DNA from: Prochlorococcus sp. MIT 1314
Lineage (GTDB): Bacteria > Cyanobacteriota > Cyanobacteriia > PCC-6307 > Cyanobiaceae
Direction: 5' to 3'
DNA: 64,000 bases
Assembly (NCBI RefSeq): GCF_034093315.1
Contig: NZ_CP139300.1
Span: 1,640,448 to 1,704,447 of the forward strand
Positions 1 through 9,628 of this stretch are shown here, piece after piece. The notes under the pieces are model-generated. The model had not been told where the DNA came from. It worked only from the letters and a program-made list of their open reading frames with translations, and did no database searches. Position 1 is the first letter of the stretch. Every line of letters begins with the position of its first letter. The translations under genes were made by a program, and so were the position numbers.

Positions 1-1
1 T

Positions 2-901
2 CACTGGGATTTGAGTCCCGAATCTCAACATAATCTATGTTCTCAATTACTTGATGAGTTTGGGAGAGATAAAGATCTAGTTGTTGTTGGTAAATCTCCC
101 CATCCTTTTTCGATTACATTAGGACCTAATGATTACAGGATTACGACAAGAATTGTTGAAGGAGAACCATTATCAAGTTTTTTAGCAACTGCGCATGAGT
201 GGGGTCATTCTATTTATGAGCAGGGTTTGCCATCTCAAAGTCATCAATGGTTTGCTTGGCCTTTAGGTCAAGCAACCTCTATGGGTATTCATGAAAGTCA
301 ATCTTTATTTTGGGAAAATAGAATAGTTAAATCCAAATCTTTTTCAAAAAGATTTTTTAACAAATTTGTTTCGGCTGGATGTTCTCTTGATAATTATTTA
401 GAACTATGGAAATCTATCAATCATTTGGAAGCAGGATTAAATAGGGTTGAAGCGGATGAATTGACTTATGGCTTACACATATTAATAAGAACCGAACTCG
501 AAATAGATTTAATTGAAAGAGGTTTACCCGCTGAAGATATTCCAACAGAATGGAATAAAAGATATGATGAACTCCTAGGAATTAAACCATCTAATGATTC
601 AGAAGGTTGTCTTCAAGATGTTCATTGGAGTGAAGGGGCGTTTGGATATTTCCCCTCATATTTGTTAGGACATGTTATAAGTGCGCAAATATCTTCTCAA
701 ATGGAAAGAGACATAGGTTTGATTGACAACTTAATTGAAAATGGTGAATATCAAAAGATCATCTTTTGGTTAAAAAATAATATACATAAATATGGCAGAT
801 CAGTTAATTGTATGGAGTTGGTAAGAGCTGTAACTAATGAAGAACTATCGCCAAAATATTTTATTAATAATTTAAGGTCTAAAATAAATGATTTTTGCTG
901 A
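2..901 (+). CDS. Carboxypeptidase Taq-type metallopeptidase (M32), C-terminal part
   Basis: This is the C-terminal part of an M32 family zinc carboxypeptidase, which removes C-terminal residues from peptides in the cytoplasm. Counting from the codon at 11, the zinc-binding HEWGH motif is at residues 62-66 (bases 194-208) and a downstream HES motif at 94-96 fits the third zinc ligand of the family. M32 enzymes are usually about 500 residues and only about 300 are present. The reading frame is open to the window edge, so the TTG at 11 is not the real start and the N-terminal half lies outside. It is followed on the same strand by a pyrophosphatase gene after about 60 bases. The family call is firm; the physiological substrate is unknown. 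Confidence 0.9.
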   Translation, partial: HWDLSPESQHNLCSQLLDEFGRDKDLVVVGKSPHPFSITLGPNDYRITTRIVEGEPLSSFLATAHEWGHSIYEQGLPSQSHQWFAWPLGQATSMGIHESQSLFWENRIVKSKSFSKRFFNKFVSAGCSLDNYLELWKSINHLEAGLNRVEADELTYGLHILIRTELEIDLIERGLPAEDIPTEWNKRYDELLGIKPSNDSEGCLQDVHWSEGAFGYFPSYLLGHVISAQISSQMERDIGLIDNLIENGEYQKIIFWLKNNIHKYGRSVNCMELVRAVTNEELSPKYFINNLRSKINDFC

Positions 902-964
902 AACATTACTTTTAAAGAATTTGATTAGGTGTGAGGATGTAAGATAAACAAAAATAATTTCTTG

Positions 965-1552
965 ATGGCAAATCTAAATCAGCCCCCAAGCAGGGTTACC
1001 CCAAATTTATTGCACATACTAAATGCTTTCACTGACAGCTCAAATACAATAATAAACACTATTGTTGAATTGAATTCTAATACCATAAATAAATATGAAT
1101 TAATTACAGAAACGGGTCATCTTAAACTTGATAGGGTAGGTTATTCATCACTTGCGTATCCTTTTGCTTATGGATGTATTCCAAGGACATGGGACGAAGA
1201 TGGAGATCCGCTTGATGTAGAAATTGTTGGGGTAACTGAGCCATTGATACCCGGATCTATTGTGGAAGCAAGGATTATTGGGGTGATGAAATTTGATGAT
1301 GGTGGAGAGGTTGATGATAAGGTAATAGCGGTTCTCGCAGATGATAAAAGAATGGATCATATCTCAAGTTATGAAGACCTTGGAGATCATTGGTTAAAAG
1401 AAACAAAGTATTATTGGGAGCACTACAAAGATCTAAAAAAACCAGGAACATGTACTGTCAATGGTTTTTTTGGGATAGAAGAAGCTGTTAAAGTGATTAA
1501 AGATTGTGAAGAGAGATACAAAAAAGAAATTGATCCTAAATTAGTAAATTAA
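965..1552 (+). CDS. ppa: Inorganic pyrophosphatase, family I (catalytically complete copy)
   Basis: Soluble inorganic pyrophosphatase, hydrolysing PPi to phosphate and pulling biosynthetic reactions forward. By alignment from memory to the E. coli enzyme, all the usual active-site residues are present: E35, K43, E45, R57, Y65 and Y69, the DGDPLD metal site (D79, D81, D84), D112, D117, K119, and the Y154-K155 pair. A TTG at 962 precedes the ATG at 965; the ATG is preferred and gives 195 residues. It ends 6 bases from the convergent hemC. A second family I paralogue at 16289 lacks two of these residues, so this copy is the more likely housekeeping enzyme. Confidence 0.93.
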   Translation: MANLNQPPSRVTPNLLHILNAFTDSSNTIINTIVELNSNTINKYELITETGHLKLDRVGYSSLAYPFAYGCIPRTWDEDGDPLDVEIVGVTEPLIPGSIVEARIIGVMKFDDGGEVDDKVIAVLADDKRMDHISSYEDLGDHWLKETKYYWEHYKDLKKPGTCTVNGFFGIEEAVKVIKDCEERYKKEIDPKLVN

Positions 1553-1558
1553 CTAATT

Positions 1559-2509
1559 TTATTTTTCTCTAAATTTTTCAAATATTTCGCTTAGTATTTC
1601 TTCGGCACCTTGCTGCTTTAATTTTTTAGCTAGTTCTTTGCCTACTTCTTCGGGATCATTAATATTGCCAATATATTGATCTTTAATAAGCCTTTCTCCA
1701 TCAAGAGATGCAACCATACCAGTAAGGCAAAGTTGTTCATTTTGAATTTTACTATTCACACCTATTGGGACTTGGCATCCACCTTCAAGCTCTCTTAAAA
1801 AAGACCTCTCTGCTAGACATCTTTGACTGGTGGGTTTATCTTCTAAGATATTTATAATTTCTAAAACATTTTTATCATCAGATTTACATTCAATGCCTAG
1901 TGCTCCTTGGCCAACGGCATGAAGGGAAACTTCACTTGGGATGATCTGGTGAATTCTTGATTCAAAGCCTAATCTCTTTAAACCAGCGGCCGCAAGAATT
2001 ATACAATCAAATTCTCCTGCATCTAATTTTTCAATTCTTGTAATAACATTTCCCCTGATATCTTTGAAATTAAGATGTGGGTACTTATTTCTTAATTGTG
2101 CAAGTCTTCTTAAGGAGCTTGTTCCAACAATCGAACCTTCAGGTAAGTTTTCTAATTTATAACAGTCATTTTTTTTGTTTACTACTAAAGCATCTGCAGG
2201 ATCCTCCCTTTTTGTAATGCATCCTAATTTAAGGCCATTAGGCAAATTGGTTGGTAAATCTTTTAGAGAATGTACTGCTATATCTGCATGGCCTACGAGC
2301 ATTTGTGCTTCAAGTTCTTTTGTAAATAAGCCTTTGTCGCCTATTTTTGCTAAGGCTACATCAAGGATTTTGTCACCTTGAGTTGCCATAGCTTCTATAG
2401 ATACCTCTAAATTGGGAATATTCCTTTCTAGTTGATCTTTAACCCATAAAGTTTGAACCATTGCTAGCTTACTTCTTCTACTAGCTATTTTTAGCTTAAA
2501 ATTAGTCAT
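1559..2509 (-). CDS. hemC: Porphobilinogen deaminase (hydroxymethylbilane synthase)
   Basis: HemC condenses four porphobilinogen units into hydroxymethylbilane, an early tetrapyrrole step shared by heme, chlorophyll and corrinoid synthesis. The 316-residue product has the family N-terminal segment (ASRRSKLAM), the HSLKDLP motif near residue 80, and the [10 protein letters not shown] motif whose Cys245 carries the dipyrromethane cofactor. Length is normal. It lies downstream of rpoD on the same strand with a gap of about 95 bases, and converges on the pyrophosphatase gene. Other tetrapyrrole genes in the window are hemH, por, chlL, chlB, chlN, cobK and cobO. Confidence 0.97.
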   Translation of the reverse strand: MTNFKLKIASRRSKLAMVQTLWVKDQLERNIPNLEVSIEAMATQGDKILDVALAKIGDKGLFTKELEAQMLVGHADIAVHSLKDLPTNLPNGLKLGCITKREDPADALVVNKKNDCYKLENLPEGSIVGTSSLRRLAQLRNKYPHLNFKDIRGNVITRIEKLDAGEFDCIILAAAGLKRLGFESRIHQIIPSEVSLHAVGQGALGIECKSDDKNVLEIINILEDKPTSQRCLAERSFLRELEGGCQVPIGVNSKIQNEQLCLTGMVASLDGERLIKDQYIGNINDPEEVGKELAKKLKQQGAEEILSEIFEKFREK

Positions 2510-2605
2510 TAAATATTATTTTGAGTTTGGTTTAGAATTAAGTCGAGTCTATTTTAAGCTATTCCTTTGCAACTTTCCAAAGCTAAAAATTATATTTAAC
2601 TATTT

Positions 2606-3787
2606 TTATTTTATATATTCTTTTAAAACCCCATTTCGATTTGGATGTCTCAGTTTTCTGAGGGCTTTGGCTTCTATTTGTCTAATTCTTTCTCTAGTCA
2701 CATCAAAAATCTGTCCAATTTCTTCAAGAGTTTTCATTCTTCCGTCGTCAATTCCATATCTTAATCTAAGAACATCCCTTTCCCTTGGGCTTAAAGTTGC
2801 TAGGACTCCTTCTAAATCTTCTCTTAACAGAGTTTTAGAAACATCTTGCTCTGGATTTTCTATATCTGCCTCAATGAAGTCTCCAAGTCTTGAGTCTTCT
2901 TCTTTACCTATAGGAGTTTCTAAAGAAATAGGTAGCTGAGCACTTTTAGCAATAAATCTTAATTTTTCAATTGTCATTTCCATACTCTCAGCAATTTCTT
3001 CTTCACTTGGCTTCCTTCCGAATTCTTGGCTAAGAACTTTTGTGGTTTTTTTTATTCTGGATATTGTCTCATATAAATGAACTGGTAATCTAATAGTCCT
3101 ACTTTGATCTGCGATTGCTCGAGTGATGGCTTGGCGAATCCACCAGGTAGCATAAGTAGAGAATTTGTAACCTTTTTCATGGTCAAATTTTTCTGCTGCC
3201 CTAATAAGACCCAAACTTCCTTCTTGTATTAAATCTTGAAATGATAAACCTCTATTCATGTATTTTTTTGCAATGGAAACAACCAATCTTAAATTTGATT
3301 GAACCATTTTTTCTTTAGCTCTTCTTCCTAACAAGAGTCTTCTTCTGAATTTAGGAAGAGGCATATCTATTAATTCGGCCCATTCTCTAACAGATGGGAA
3401 ATGGCCTTTTTCTGACTCATATTGAGTGGCTAGTTCTTCTAATTGGAGTAAATCAGCAATTTTTCTTGCAAGTTCAATTTCTTCATCTGGTCTTAAAAGT
3501 CTAATCCTCCCAATTTCTTGGAGGTATACTCTTATTGAATCTTCAGTATATATACCTTTTGGCCCAAGCTTTATGTTCCCAAGACCCTTATCTTCTTCCT
3601 CAGAATCATTAAATTCATTATTATTTTCTATGCTGGTTCCGTTTAAAGCTGAAGATGAATGTATATTTTGACTATTTTTATTACTATCTTCTTCAACTAC
3701 AGTTTCTGAATTACTGTTAAGTTTTTTATTAATCTTTTTTTTTGCACTAGAGTTAGAATTCTTTGATTCTGCTGCGACTGGACACAT
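2606..3787 (-). CDS. rpoD: Principal RNA polymerase sigma-70 factor (group 1)
   Basis: The housekeeping sigma factor directing core RNA polymerase to most promoters. The 393-residue protein has a Ser/Asn-rich, weakly conserved N-terminal region (about 1-70), region 1.2 ([16 protein letters not shown]), a full region 2 with the core-binding [13 protein letters not shown] and -10-recognition [10 protein letters not shown] segments, region 3, and region 4 with the helix-turn-helix [10 protein letters not shown] near the C-terminus. A strong Shine-Dalgarno (AAAGGAG on the minus strand, 3794-3800) lies 6 bases before the ATG, supporting this start. It is divergent from priA across a 325-base gap. 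Length and completeness indicate the essential group 1 sigma rather than one of the smaller group 2 paralogues. Confidence 0.95.
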   Translation of the reverse strand: MCPVAAESKNSNSSAKKKINKKLNSNSETVVEEDSNKNSQNIHSSSALNGTSIENNNEFNDSEEEDKGLGNIKLGPKGIYTEDSIRVYLQEIGRIRLLRPDEEIELARKIADLLQLEELATQYESEKGHFPSVREWAELIDMPLPKFRRRLLLGRRAKEKMVQSNLRLVVSIAKKYMNRGLSFQDLIQEGSLGLIRAAEKFDHEKGYKFSTYATWWIRQAITRAIADQSRTIRLPVHLYETISRIKKTTKVLSQEFGRKPSEEEIAESMEMTIEKLRFIAKSAQLPISLETPIGKEEDSRLGDFIEADIENPEQDVSKTLLREDLEGVLATLSPRERDVLRLRYGIDDGRMKTLEEIGQIFDVTRERIRQIEAKALRKLRHPNRNGVLKEYIK

Positions 3788-4112
3788 AATTGACTCCTTT
3801 CTACGGTGAATTTAACTAGATAAAATTTTATTTAGGGCTAATTTGTACATTTAGTAGTAAAAATCCCATTTGATGTTTAAATAACTTTTTCACGAAATGT
3901 GAATAAAAAAAGTTTTTCTAAATGTTGAAAAATTTAAATAGTGCTATAGATTACCTAAAGTAAAAAGTCTTGGGATTTCTCAGACAGGCAGATCAGGTTT
4001 TGAATTTTAACTCAATGATCAAAGCTTCATGTCTCCCTTAAGAACAGGATACTTAGCAATGTGCAAAAAACACTTTGTGGAATGTTCAACAATCCAATAC
4101 TAAGAAAAAGTT
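3788..4112. promoter_or_regulatory. Divergent rpoD/priA intergenic region
   Basis: A 325-base gap between the divergently transcribed rpoD and priA. No open frame or tRNA is evident. It contains the rpoD ribosome binding site (3794-3800, minus strand); an inverted repeat TTCAC-N5-GTGAA at 3889-3903; a possible bipartite stem in which GGGA (3972-3975) and GACA (3983-3986) can pair with TGTC and TCCC (4030-4037); and a 15-base motif at 4076-4090 that recurs upstream of csoS1. Promoters for both genes presumably lie here, but I cannot place them convincingly. Confidence 0.55.
4076..4090 (+). repeat. 15-base motif TGTGGAATGTTCAAC, copy 1
   Basis: TGTGGAATGTTCAAC lies 22 bases upstream of the priA start. 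The exact reverse complement occurs at 50831-50845, and a 12-base core (reverse complement of TGTGGAATGTTC) occurs at 51066-51077, 19 bases before csoS1. All three copies are non-coding. The function is unknown; it could be a regulator site or a shared leader element. Confidence 0.5.
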
Positions 4113-6389
4113 TTGAAGCCGGCAAGTAATCAGTTATCAAATATCTCTTTTAAATTCGAGGTTTTGCTTGATATAGGCAGTGTTAGTGATAGCTTTTACT
4201 ATTTAGATGGAAATAATCTTGGTGTAGAAGTTGGGGATATTGTAACTGTAAAACTTAGAGGGAGGTTATTAAATGGGTTGGTGATCTCCAAAGAAAACTT
4301 TTCGAAAATCAATAAAGATGAAACAAATATTACTGGAAAAAGAAGTATAAAATATTTGTTTGTTGAAGGTATTTTGCAGAAAAAAATAATTGATCAGTTG
4401 TGGAGAGAATTGATAGAGTCACTAGCTTCTTTTTATATGGTTAGTAATTTAAAAATGTTTAAAACGGCATTTCCACCAGGCTGGATTGGTAAACATAAGA
4501 AAATTGTTCAGGGTTTTAAAGATCAAATATGGATTGGAACCAGTAAAGAATTAGATATAAGAAAAAATCAATTGACCAAGAAAGAATTCTTATTAATAAA
4601 TACTTTGCCCAAAAAAGGTAATTGGCAAAGTGAATTAATCAAGTCTGGTTTTAGTTACACTCTTATTAACTCAATGGTCAGTAAAAATTACCTTGTTAAA
4701 TTTAAAAGAAAAAAAACAATAAATCCTAAATTAAATTTCTTTCAAAATGATCCTATTGCAATAAAAAAACCAAATCTTACAAGTGAGCAGGAAATTGCAT
4801 TTCAAGAATTTCAAGCAATGCAACCTGGCCATGTGTTAATGCTTTGGGGTGAAACAGGTTCAGGTAAAACAGAAGTTTATATGAGAATGTCTGAAGATGA
4901 ATTGCTTAATAAAAAAAGTTGTTTGATACTGGCCCCAGAAATTGGCCTGATTCCTCAACTTATTGATAGATTTAGTAGCCGATTTAATAATGTTGTTTAT
5001 GAATATCATAGTAATTGCTCTTCTCGTCATAGAACGTTCGTTTGGCAGAAAATCATCAATACGAATGAACCGCTAATAGTAATAGGAACAAGGTCCGCAG
5101 TATTTCTTCCAATTAAAAATTTAGGATTAATAATTATGGATGAAGAACATGATGTTTCATATAAACAAGATAGCCCCATGCCTTGTTATGACGCAAGAGA
5201 TGTTGCTGTTGAAATAGTAAAAAGGAATTCTGCAAAGTTAGTTTTTGGAAGCGCAACCCCATCAATGAAGACTTGGAAAAAATGTATTTATGAAAGTAAC
5301 TTTAAATTGGTACGAATGATTCAGAGGATATCTAGGAATGAGATGCCTGAAATAAGAATTGTTGATATGCGAGATGAATTTAAGAAGGGAAATATGAAAA
5401 TTTTATCCAGTGAATTATTAGACTTGCTTCCCCAACTGCGCTTAAAAAATGAACAAGCAATAATTTTGATACCTAGAAGGGGGCATAGTGGATTTTTAAG
5501 TTGTAGAAATTGTGGATACCTAATAAAGTGTCCCAACTGTGATGTCCCTTTATCAGTTCATCTTGGTTCACAAGGTAAAAAATGGTTAAGTTGTCATTGG
5601 TGTGATCACAAATCGAGAATGATCAATCATTGTCCAGATTGTAATTCGAATGCTTTCAAGCCTTTCGGAATAGGGACTCAAAGAGTTTTGGAGTTTTTAA
5701 ATGAAGAATTCCCTGACTTAAGGGTTCTTCGATTTGATCGTGATACAACTTCAAATAAAGATGGTCATAGAGAAATTCTTTCAAAGTTTTCTAAAGGTGA
5801 TGCTGATATTCTTGTGGGAACTCAAATGTTGGCAAAAGGGATCGACATCCCGAATATTACGCTTTCAGTAGTGATCGCGGCAGATGGATTGCTCCATCGT
5901 CCAGATATTTCAGCGGAAGAAAAGTCATTACAATTATTTTTGCAATTGGCTGGTAGAGCTGGTAGAGCTCAAAAAAAAGGAAAAGTTATTTTTCAAACAT
6001 ATAAACCAAACCATCCTGTAATTTCATACCTTAAGAAAAGAGATTATGAACGCTTTTTGAATGAAACTTCTAAATTGAGAAAAGAAGCTAATTTATTCCC
6101 ATTTTGTAAGGTTTGCTTACTTAAGTTAGCGGGTGAAAATTATGAATTAACAGAATTAATTTCAATTAAAGTGGCAAAATATCTACTGAATTTTTGTGAA
6201 CAAAATAACTGGAAATTAATTGGCCCTGCCCCTAGTTTAATTTCTAAAGTTGGGAAAAAATTTAGATGGCAGATATTAATTCATGGTCCTGAAGATTCAA
6301 AGATACCTTTGCCGGATAGGTCATTATTATGGAAACTTATTCCAAAAAATGTTTTTTTAACAATTGATGTTAATCCAGCGGAGTTGTAA
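4113..6389 (+). CDS. priA: Primosomal protein N' (replication restart helicase)
   Basis: PriA recognises stalled forks and reloads the replicative helicase. The 758-residue protein has an N-terminal DNA-binding region, a helicase core with Walker A GETGSGKT (about 246-253) and the DEEH box (343-346), and four CxxC pairs (C464/467, C473/476, C494/497, C507/510) forming the two zinc sites typical of PriA. A late helicase motif (GRAGRA) is also present. The start is a TTG at 4113 preceded by AAGAAAAAG; conserved N-terminal sequence begins soon after it, so a much later start is unlikely. It ends directly against the convergent gene at 6390 with no spacer. Confidence 0.95.
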   Translation: MKPASNQLSNISFKFEVLLDIGSVSDSFYYLDGNNLGVEVGDIVTVKLRGRLLNGLVISKENFSKINKDETNITGKRSIKYLFVEGILQKKIIDQLWRELIESLASFYMVSNLKMFKTAFPPGWIGKHKKIVQGFKDQIWIGTSKELDIRKNQLTKKEFLLINTLPKKGNWQSELIKSGFSYTLINSMVSKNYLVKFKRKKTINPKLNFFQNDPIAIKKPNLTSEQEIAFQEFQAMQPGHVLMLWGETGSGKTEVYMRMSEDELLNKKSCLILAPEIGLIPQLIDRFSSRFNNVVYEYHSNCSSRHRTFVWQKIINTNEPLIVIGTRSAVFLPIKNLGLIIMDEEHDVSYKQDSPMPCYDARDVAVEIVKRNSAKLVFGSATPSMKTWKKCIYESNFKLVRMIQRISRNEMPEIRIVDMRDEFKKGNMKILSSELLDLLPQLRLKNEQAIILIPRRGHSGFLSCRNCGYLIKCPNCDVPLSVHLGSQGKKWLSCHWCDHKSRMINHCPDCNSNAFKPFGIGTQRVLEFLNEEFPDLRVLRFDRDTTSNKDGHREILSKFSKGDADILVGTQMLAKGIDIPNITLSVVIAADGLLHRPDISAEEKSLQLFLQLAGRAGRAQKKGKVIFQTYKPNHPVISYLKKRDYERFLNETSKLRKEANLFPFCKVCLLKLAGENYELTELISIKVAKYLLNFCEQNNWKLIGPAPSLISKVGKKFRWQILIHGPEDSKIPLPDRSLLWKLIPKNVFLTIDVNPAEL

Positions 6390-7499
6390 CTATTTTGATG
6401 GAAGTTGAGGTAAATCTGTCCCTAACTTAAATCTATAGAATCTTAATGAATAAGCCAATATTACTATTATTGAAATAATAGATATCCCAATTAACAATTT
6501 GTTCCAGCTCCAGAAAGAAAATTCTAGACTATTCATCTGACCTAGATTTAAATTCCAAATTATTAGATTTCTTGTGATCTCTAAATTCGAATCGTTTTTA
6601 CCAGTAAGTTTGGCTTTATTTGGGTTTATAATTTTGAAAATGAGTTCTAAATCATCAATATTTTGAATAGAGTTGAGATCTATATCCACCCTATAAAAGT
6701 ATTCCTTAAAAAAAATGAAGTCTTTTTGAGTGGTGTTGATTTCTATATTCGTCGATCCTCCCGCCAATTCTCCTGCCGTATTTTGGATTGTTTTAAGAAC
6801 TTGTTTTGCATTCTCTAGATTAAGATTTTTATATTTCAGAGAAAAAGTTGATTCTTCTTTTGTAATTTCTGCATCAGGAAAAATATCTGTAATTTTATCC
6901 TCAAATTTTATCTGCCAAGGGAATTTTTTAATGTATTTACTCTCTATCACAAGATTATTAGTTATTGAATCAAGTTCACTAAGATCAAGGGTATTTTCAA
7001 TTTTAACGCAGCCACTTAAGAGTGGAATTAATAATAATAGTATTAAAAAGATGATCAGTGAAAATCCCTTCTGAAAAGGTTTAGTTGTACCAGTTGGAGT
7101 ATCAGTTATATTGATAAATTTCTTTTTATCCATTACCTCTTTCTTTTTGCGGAGTGAGTTAAGAGATTTTTTATTTAGTGATGGGTTGCACTCAAACTCA
7201 ACGTTCCAATTTTCTGGTTTTTTAATATCAGGAGAATCTATAACTTCCATCAAATATTTTGCATTTTCTCTTGTTTTATTATCGTAAGATTTGAGAAGTT
7301 CTTTGCAAAATCTTTTTGCCTCCTCCTTGTTATTGATACCACAAAGAGCAGTAATTAAAATCGTTCTTAAATTTACTCCTTCTTTACTGGATAAAGGAAA
7401 TGATTCGATTATTGGTAAAAGGAATTCAATGCAATAATGATATTCACCTTTAGCTAAAGCAAGTTCTACTGTTTCTAAAACCTGCTCATAAGTTTTCAT
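6390..7499 (-). CDS. DUF3153-like membrane protein with TPR-like N-terminal region
   Basis: A 369-residue protein of unknown function. Residues 1-85 look like helical TPR-type repeats. A charged linker follows. A hydrophobic segment near 145-163 ends in LLSGC, which resembles a lipobox. The region after it resembles the cyanobacterial DUF3153 domain, and a second membrane segment lies near 335-353. DUF3153 proteins usually begin at the signal/lipobox segment, so the N-terminal part looks like an added domain. It starts 3 bases after argB ends and is probably cotranscribed with it. The DUF3153 name rests on recognition, not a search. Confidence 0.7.
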   Translation of the reverse strand: MKTYEQVLETVELALAKGEYHYCIEFLLPIIESFPLSSKEGVNLRTILITALCGINNKEEAKRFCKELLKSYDNKTRENAKYLMEVIDSPDIKKPENWNVEFECNPSLNKKSLNSLRKKKEVMDKKKFINITDTPTGTTKPFQKGFSLIIFLILLLLIPLLSGCVKIENTLDLSELDSITNNLVIESKYIKKFPWQIKFEDKITDIFPDAEITKEESTFSLKYKNLNLENAKQVLKTIQNTAGELAGGSTNIEINTTQKDFIFFKEYFYRVDIDLNSIQNIDDLELIFKIINPNKAKLTGKNDSNLEITRNLIIWNLNLGQMNSLEFSFWSWNKLLIGISIISIIVILAYSLRFYRFKLGTDLPQLPSK

Positions 7500-7502
7500 G
7501 AG

Positions 7503-8354
7503 TTAAGCAACTATCATTGTTCCAATTCCAGAATTTGTAAAAATCTCAAGAAGTAATGAATGTTCTATTCGGCCATCGATTATGTGAGCTGCTTTGACTC
7601 CTTGGGCTAAAGCTCTTATACAGCATTCCGTCTTTGGAATCATTCCTTCAGTGACAATTTTCTTATCAATAAAATCTCTTGCTTCTTTAAGATTCATTTT
7701 TTCAACAAGACTATTTTTGTTATCTTTTTCTTTTAAAATACCCTGAGTATCAGTAAGCAGTATTAGTTTTTCTGCATTGATTGCAGCGGCAATTTCTCCA
7801 GCGACAAAATCTGCATTAATATTATGTGAAACACCCTGCATGGTTGATCCAATACTTGAAATAATAGGGATATATCCTTTAGAAATAAGAGGATCTAGTA
7901 TTTCAGAATTGATTTTTGTAACCTCTCCCACTAAACCATGGCTCCCATCTCCTAATTCCCTTGATTGAATTAAGTTCCCATCAAGACCCGATATTCCCAC
8001 CGCTAGAGATCCTGTTTTATTAATGCCTTTTACAATTTGTTTGTTAACCCTACCCATAAGAACCATTTCGACAATATCCATTGTTTTTTGATCAGTAATT
8101 CTTAATCCATTTACAAATTTAGGAGATATTTCTAATTTGTTTAACCAATTGTTAATTTCGGGACCTCCTCCATGAATTACGATTGGGCAGACTCCCACGC
8201 TTGATAAAAGAGCTATATCTCTAAAAAAAGCCTTTTTTAAATCATCCTGCTCCATTACCGAACCACCATACTTTATAACAATTTTCCTACCTGAAAAACT
8301 TTGTATATATGGGAGTGCTTCGCTTAATATTGATACTCTTTGAGAATCATTCAT
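7503..8354 (-). CDS. argB: Acetylglutamate kinase
   Basis: ArgB phosphorylates N-acetylglutamate in arginine synthesis; in cyanobacteria it is controlled by the PII protein. The 283-residue product shows the amino acid kinase fold motifs: KYGGS near the N-terminus (phosphate binding), VIHGGGPEI near residues 58-66, and a C-terminal [12 protein letters not shown] segment typical of arginine-sensitive ArgB. Length is standard. It is followed after 3 bases by the DUF3153-like gene, suggesting an operon without functional connection that I can see. Confidence 0.96.
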   Translation of the reverse strand: MNDSQRVSILSEALPYIQSFSGRKIVIKYGGSVMEQDDLKKAFFRDIALLSSVGVCPIVIHGGGPEINNWLNKLEISPKFVNGLRITDQKTMDIVEMVLMGRVNKQIVKGINKTGSLAVGISGLDGNLIQSRELGDGSHGLVGEVTKINSEILDPLISKGYIPIISSIGSTMQGVSHNINADFVAGEIAAAINAEKLILLTDTQGILKEKDNKNSLVEKMNLKEARDFIDKKIVTEGMIPKTECCIRALAQGVKAAHIIDGRIEHSLLLEIFTNSGIGTMIVA

Positions 8355-8411
8355 TATTAAAAATTATTTAAACTTTATTGAATTAAGAAATTAGGTTTTA
8401 TAAATATATGC

Positions 8412-8948
8412 CTATATTTTATAAAAGAGAATAAAATCAAATTCCTTTTTATTATCGTCGATAATAAATTCTGATTCAAGACCCTTTACGAAAAACCTAT
8501 TTAATCTTTCTTGTTTCTCTATCCATTTTTCTAGAGGAACAGCATTTAATTCAAAACGCATTCTGAGACCATTCTTCTCTTCCTTTGTGATTTCTTCTAT
8601 TTCTTTGAGCTGAGGAGGATTATCCTCGTCCCACAAATTTAAAGCTTCTAATGAAGATTCAAGATGGGCTTTTATCCCATACCTCCATCTTGTGACATCT
8701 TTCACAAGCGCTGTTAATTCTTTTGGCCTTTTGAATCTATTTGTCGCAAAATTTGTCTTGTCTAATAATTCTGCAGGGGGTATTTCTGATGTCTTTAAAC
8801 CTAAGCCAATTAGAAAAATAGGTACTCCATAAAAAAAAGTAGGTACACTTAAGTTTACTGAGTCTGTAAAATAAGCAGTCATTCCAACAAAAGCTAAGAT
8901 ACCTCCAGTGGTAACGATTAAGTTTCCAGGTGATAAGTATTTCTTCAT
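8412..8948 (-). CDS. DUF2854 family membrane protein
   Basis: A 178-residue protein of the DUF2854 type found in cyanobacteria and chloroplasts. Two hydrophobic segments near the N-terminus (about 8-27 and 36-50) suggest membrane anchoring, with a soluble acidic C-terminal domain. No catalytic motif is visible and the role is not known. It lies upstream of argB on the same strand with a 57-base gap. The family name is from pattern recognition of the N-terminal segment. Confidence 0.7.
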   Translation of the reverse strand: MKKYLSPGNLIVTTGGILAFVGMTAYFTDSVNLSVPTFFYGVPIFLIGLGLKTSEIPPAELLDKTNFATNRFKRPKELTALVKDVTRWRYGIKAHLESSLEALNLWDEDNPPQLKEIEEITKEEKNGLRMRFELNAVPLEKWIEKQERLNRFFVKGLESEFIIDDNKKEFDFILFYKI

Positions 8949-8990
8949 TTTGATCTAGTAGAATGATTTTTAAATGTGCTAATAAGCATT

Positions 8991-9173
8991 ATGCAAGATT
9001 CTGATAGTTCAAATCAAGGCGATTTAATTCTAAAACTAGATCAAGACAGAGCATGGCTCTTGGAGAATCTTGACAAGGGTAAATGGCCAGAGATTAGAAG
9101 CGAACTTGCTGCTCTAGAAAGAAAAATAAGCAAACTAATTATAAGTGTTCAGGGAAATAATGTTGATATTTGA
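8991..9173 (+). CDS. Conserved small protein of unknown function
   Basis: A 60-residue acidic protein from ATG 8991; a GTG at 8976 in frame would add five residues and is less likely. It begins with a polar Ser/Asp/Asn stretch and continues as predicted helices rich in Leu, Glu and Lys (DRAWLLENL...SELAALERKI), with no membrane segment. I do not recognise a domain. The frame is tightly fitted between the divergent DUF2854 gene and the convergent ssb gene, from which it is separated by 1 base. Confidence 0.65.
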   Translation: MQDSDSSNQGDLILKLDQDRAWLLENLDKGKWPEIRSELAALERKISKLIISVQGNNVDI

Positions 9174-9174
9174 T

Positions 9175-9600
9175 TTAAAAAGGTATTTCGTCCACTTCAG
9201 GTACTAAAGGTGAGCTATCCCAATTAGAATTTTTGTTATTTTCTTTTTTATCAATTGATCCATTATTTTCTTTTTGATTGGGCTTGATAGTCTCCACTGG
9301 AGTTATTTGATGTATTTTGGAGGCTGTAAGTTCTGGTTGCTTTTCTTTAGTTCCATCTTTTCTAGTGACTGAATTCATTTTAAGACGACCCTCAATGACA
9401 ATGTTTTGTCCCTCCTTTAGTTCGTCTATCATTTCTTGGGCAATATTGCCCCAACCTAAAATCTTTAGCTCTCTGGTTGGATCTTCACTACGTAATCCTT
9501 TAAAATTAACAATCATTTCTGCAATTGGAGTTTGGTTTTCTTTTGTATACCTCATTTTGGGAGCGCTATTAATTACCGCTTGAATTAAACAATGATTCAT
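9175..9600 (-). CDS. ssb: Single-stranded DNA-binding protein
   Basis: Binds ssDNA during replication, recombination and repair. The 141-residue protein has an N-terminal OB-fold (about 1-98, with IVIEGRLKMNSV near its end), a polar Asn/Lys-rich linker, and a C-terminal acidic tip ending DEIPF, the SSB signature through which partner proteins such as PriA dock. Its N-terminus is short and atypical (MNHCLIQAVI), but no better upstream start is visible. It is divergent from cobK with a 28-base gap. Confidence 0.88.
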   Translation of the reverse strand: MNHCLIQAVINSAPKMRYTKENQTPIAEMIVNFKGLRSEDPTRELKILGWGNIAQEMIDELKEGQNIVIEGRLKMNSVTRKDGTKEKQPELTASKIHQITPVETIKPNQKENNGSIDKKENNKNSNWDSSPLVPEVDEIPF

Positions 9601-9628
9601 TAACTTCTATTTAATTAAAGACATACTG

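Noticed and set aside
4061..4080. GTG/CAC and CAC/GTG mini-hairpins before priA as a terminator or attenuator
   Set aside because: Stems of only 3 bp with A or T loops are not meaningful in AT-rich DNA.
6730..7074. A 114-codon plus-strand frame inside the DUF3153-like gene
   Set aside because: Antisense frame without features; the minus-strand protein has coherent domains and is in an operon with argB.
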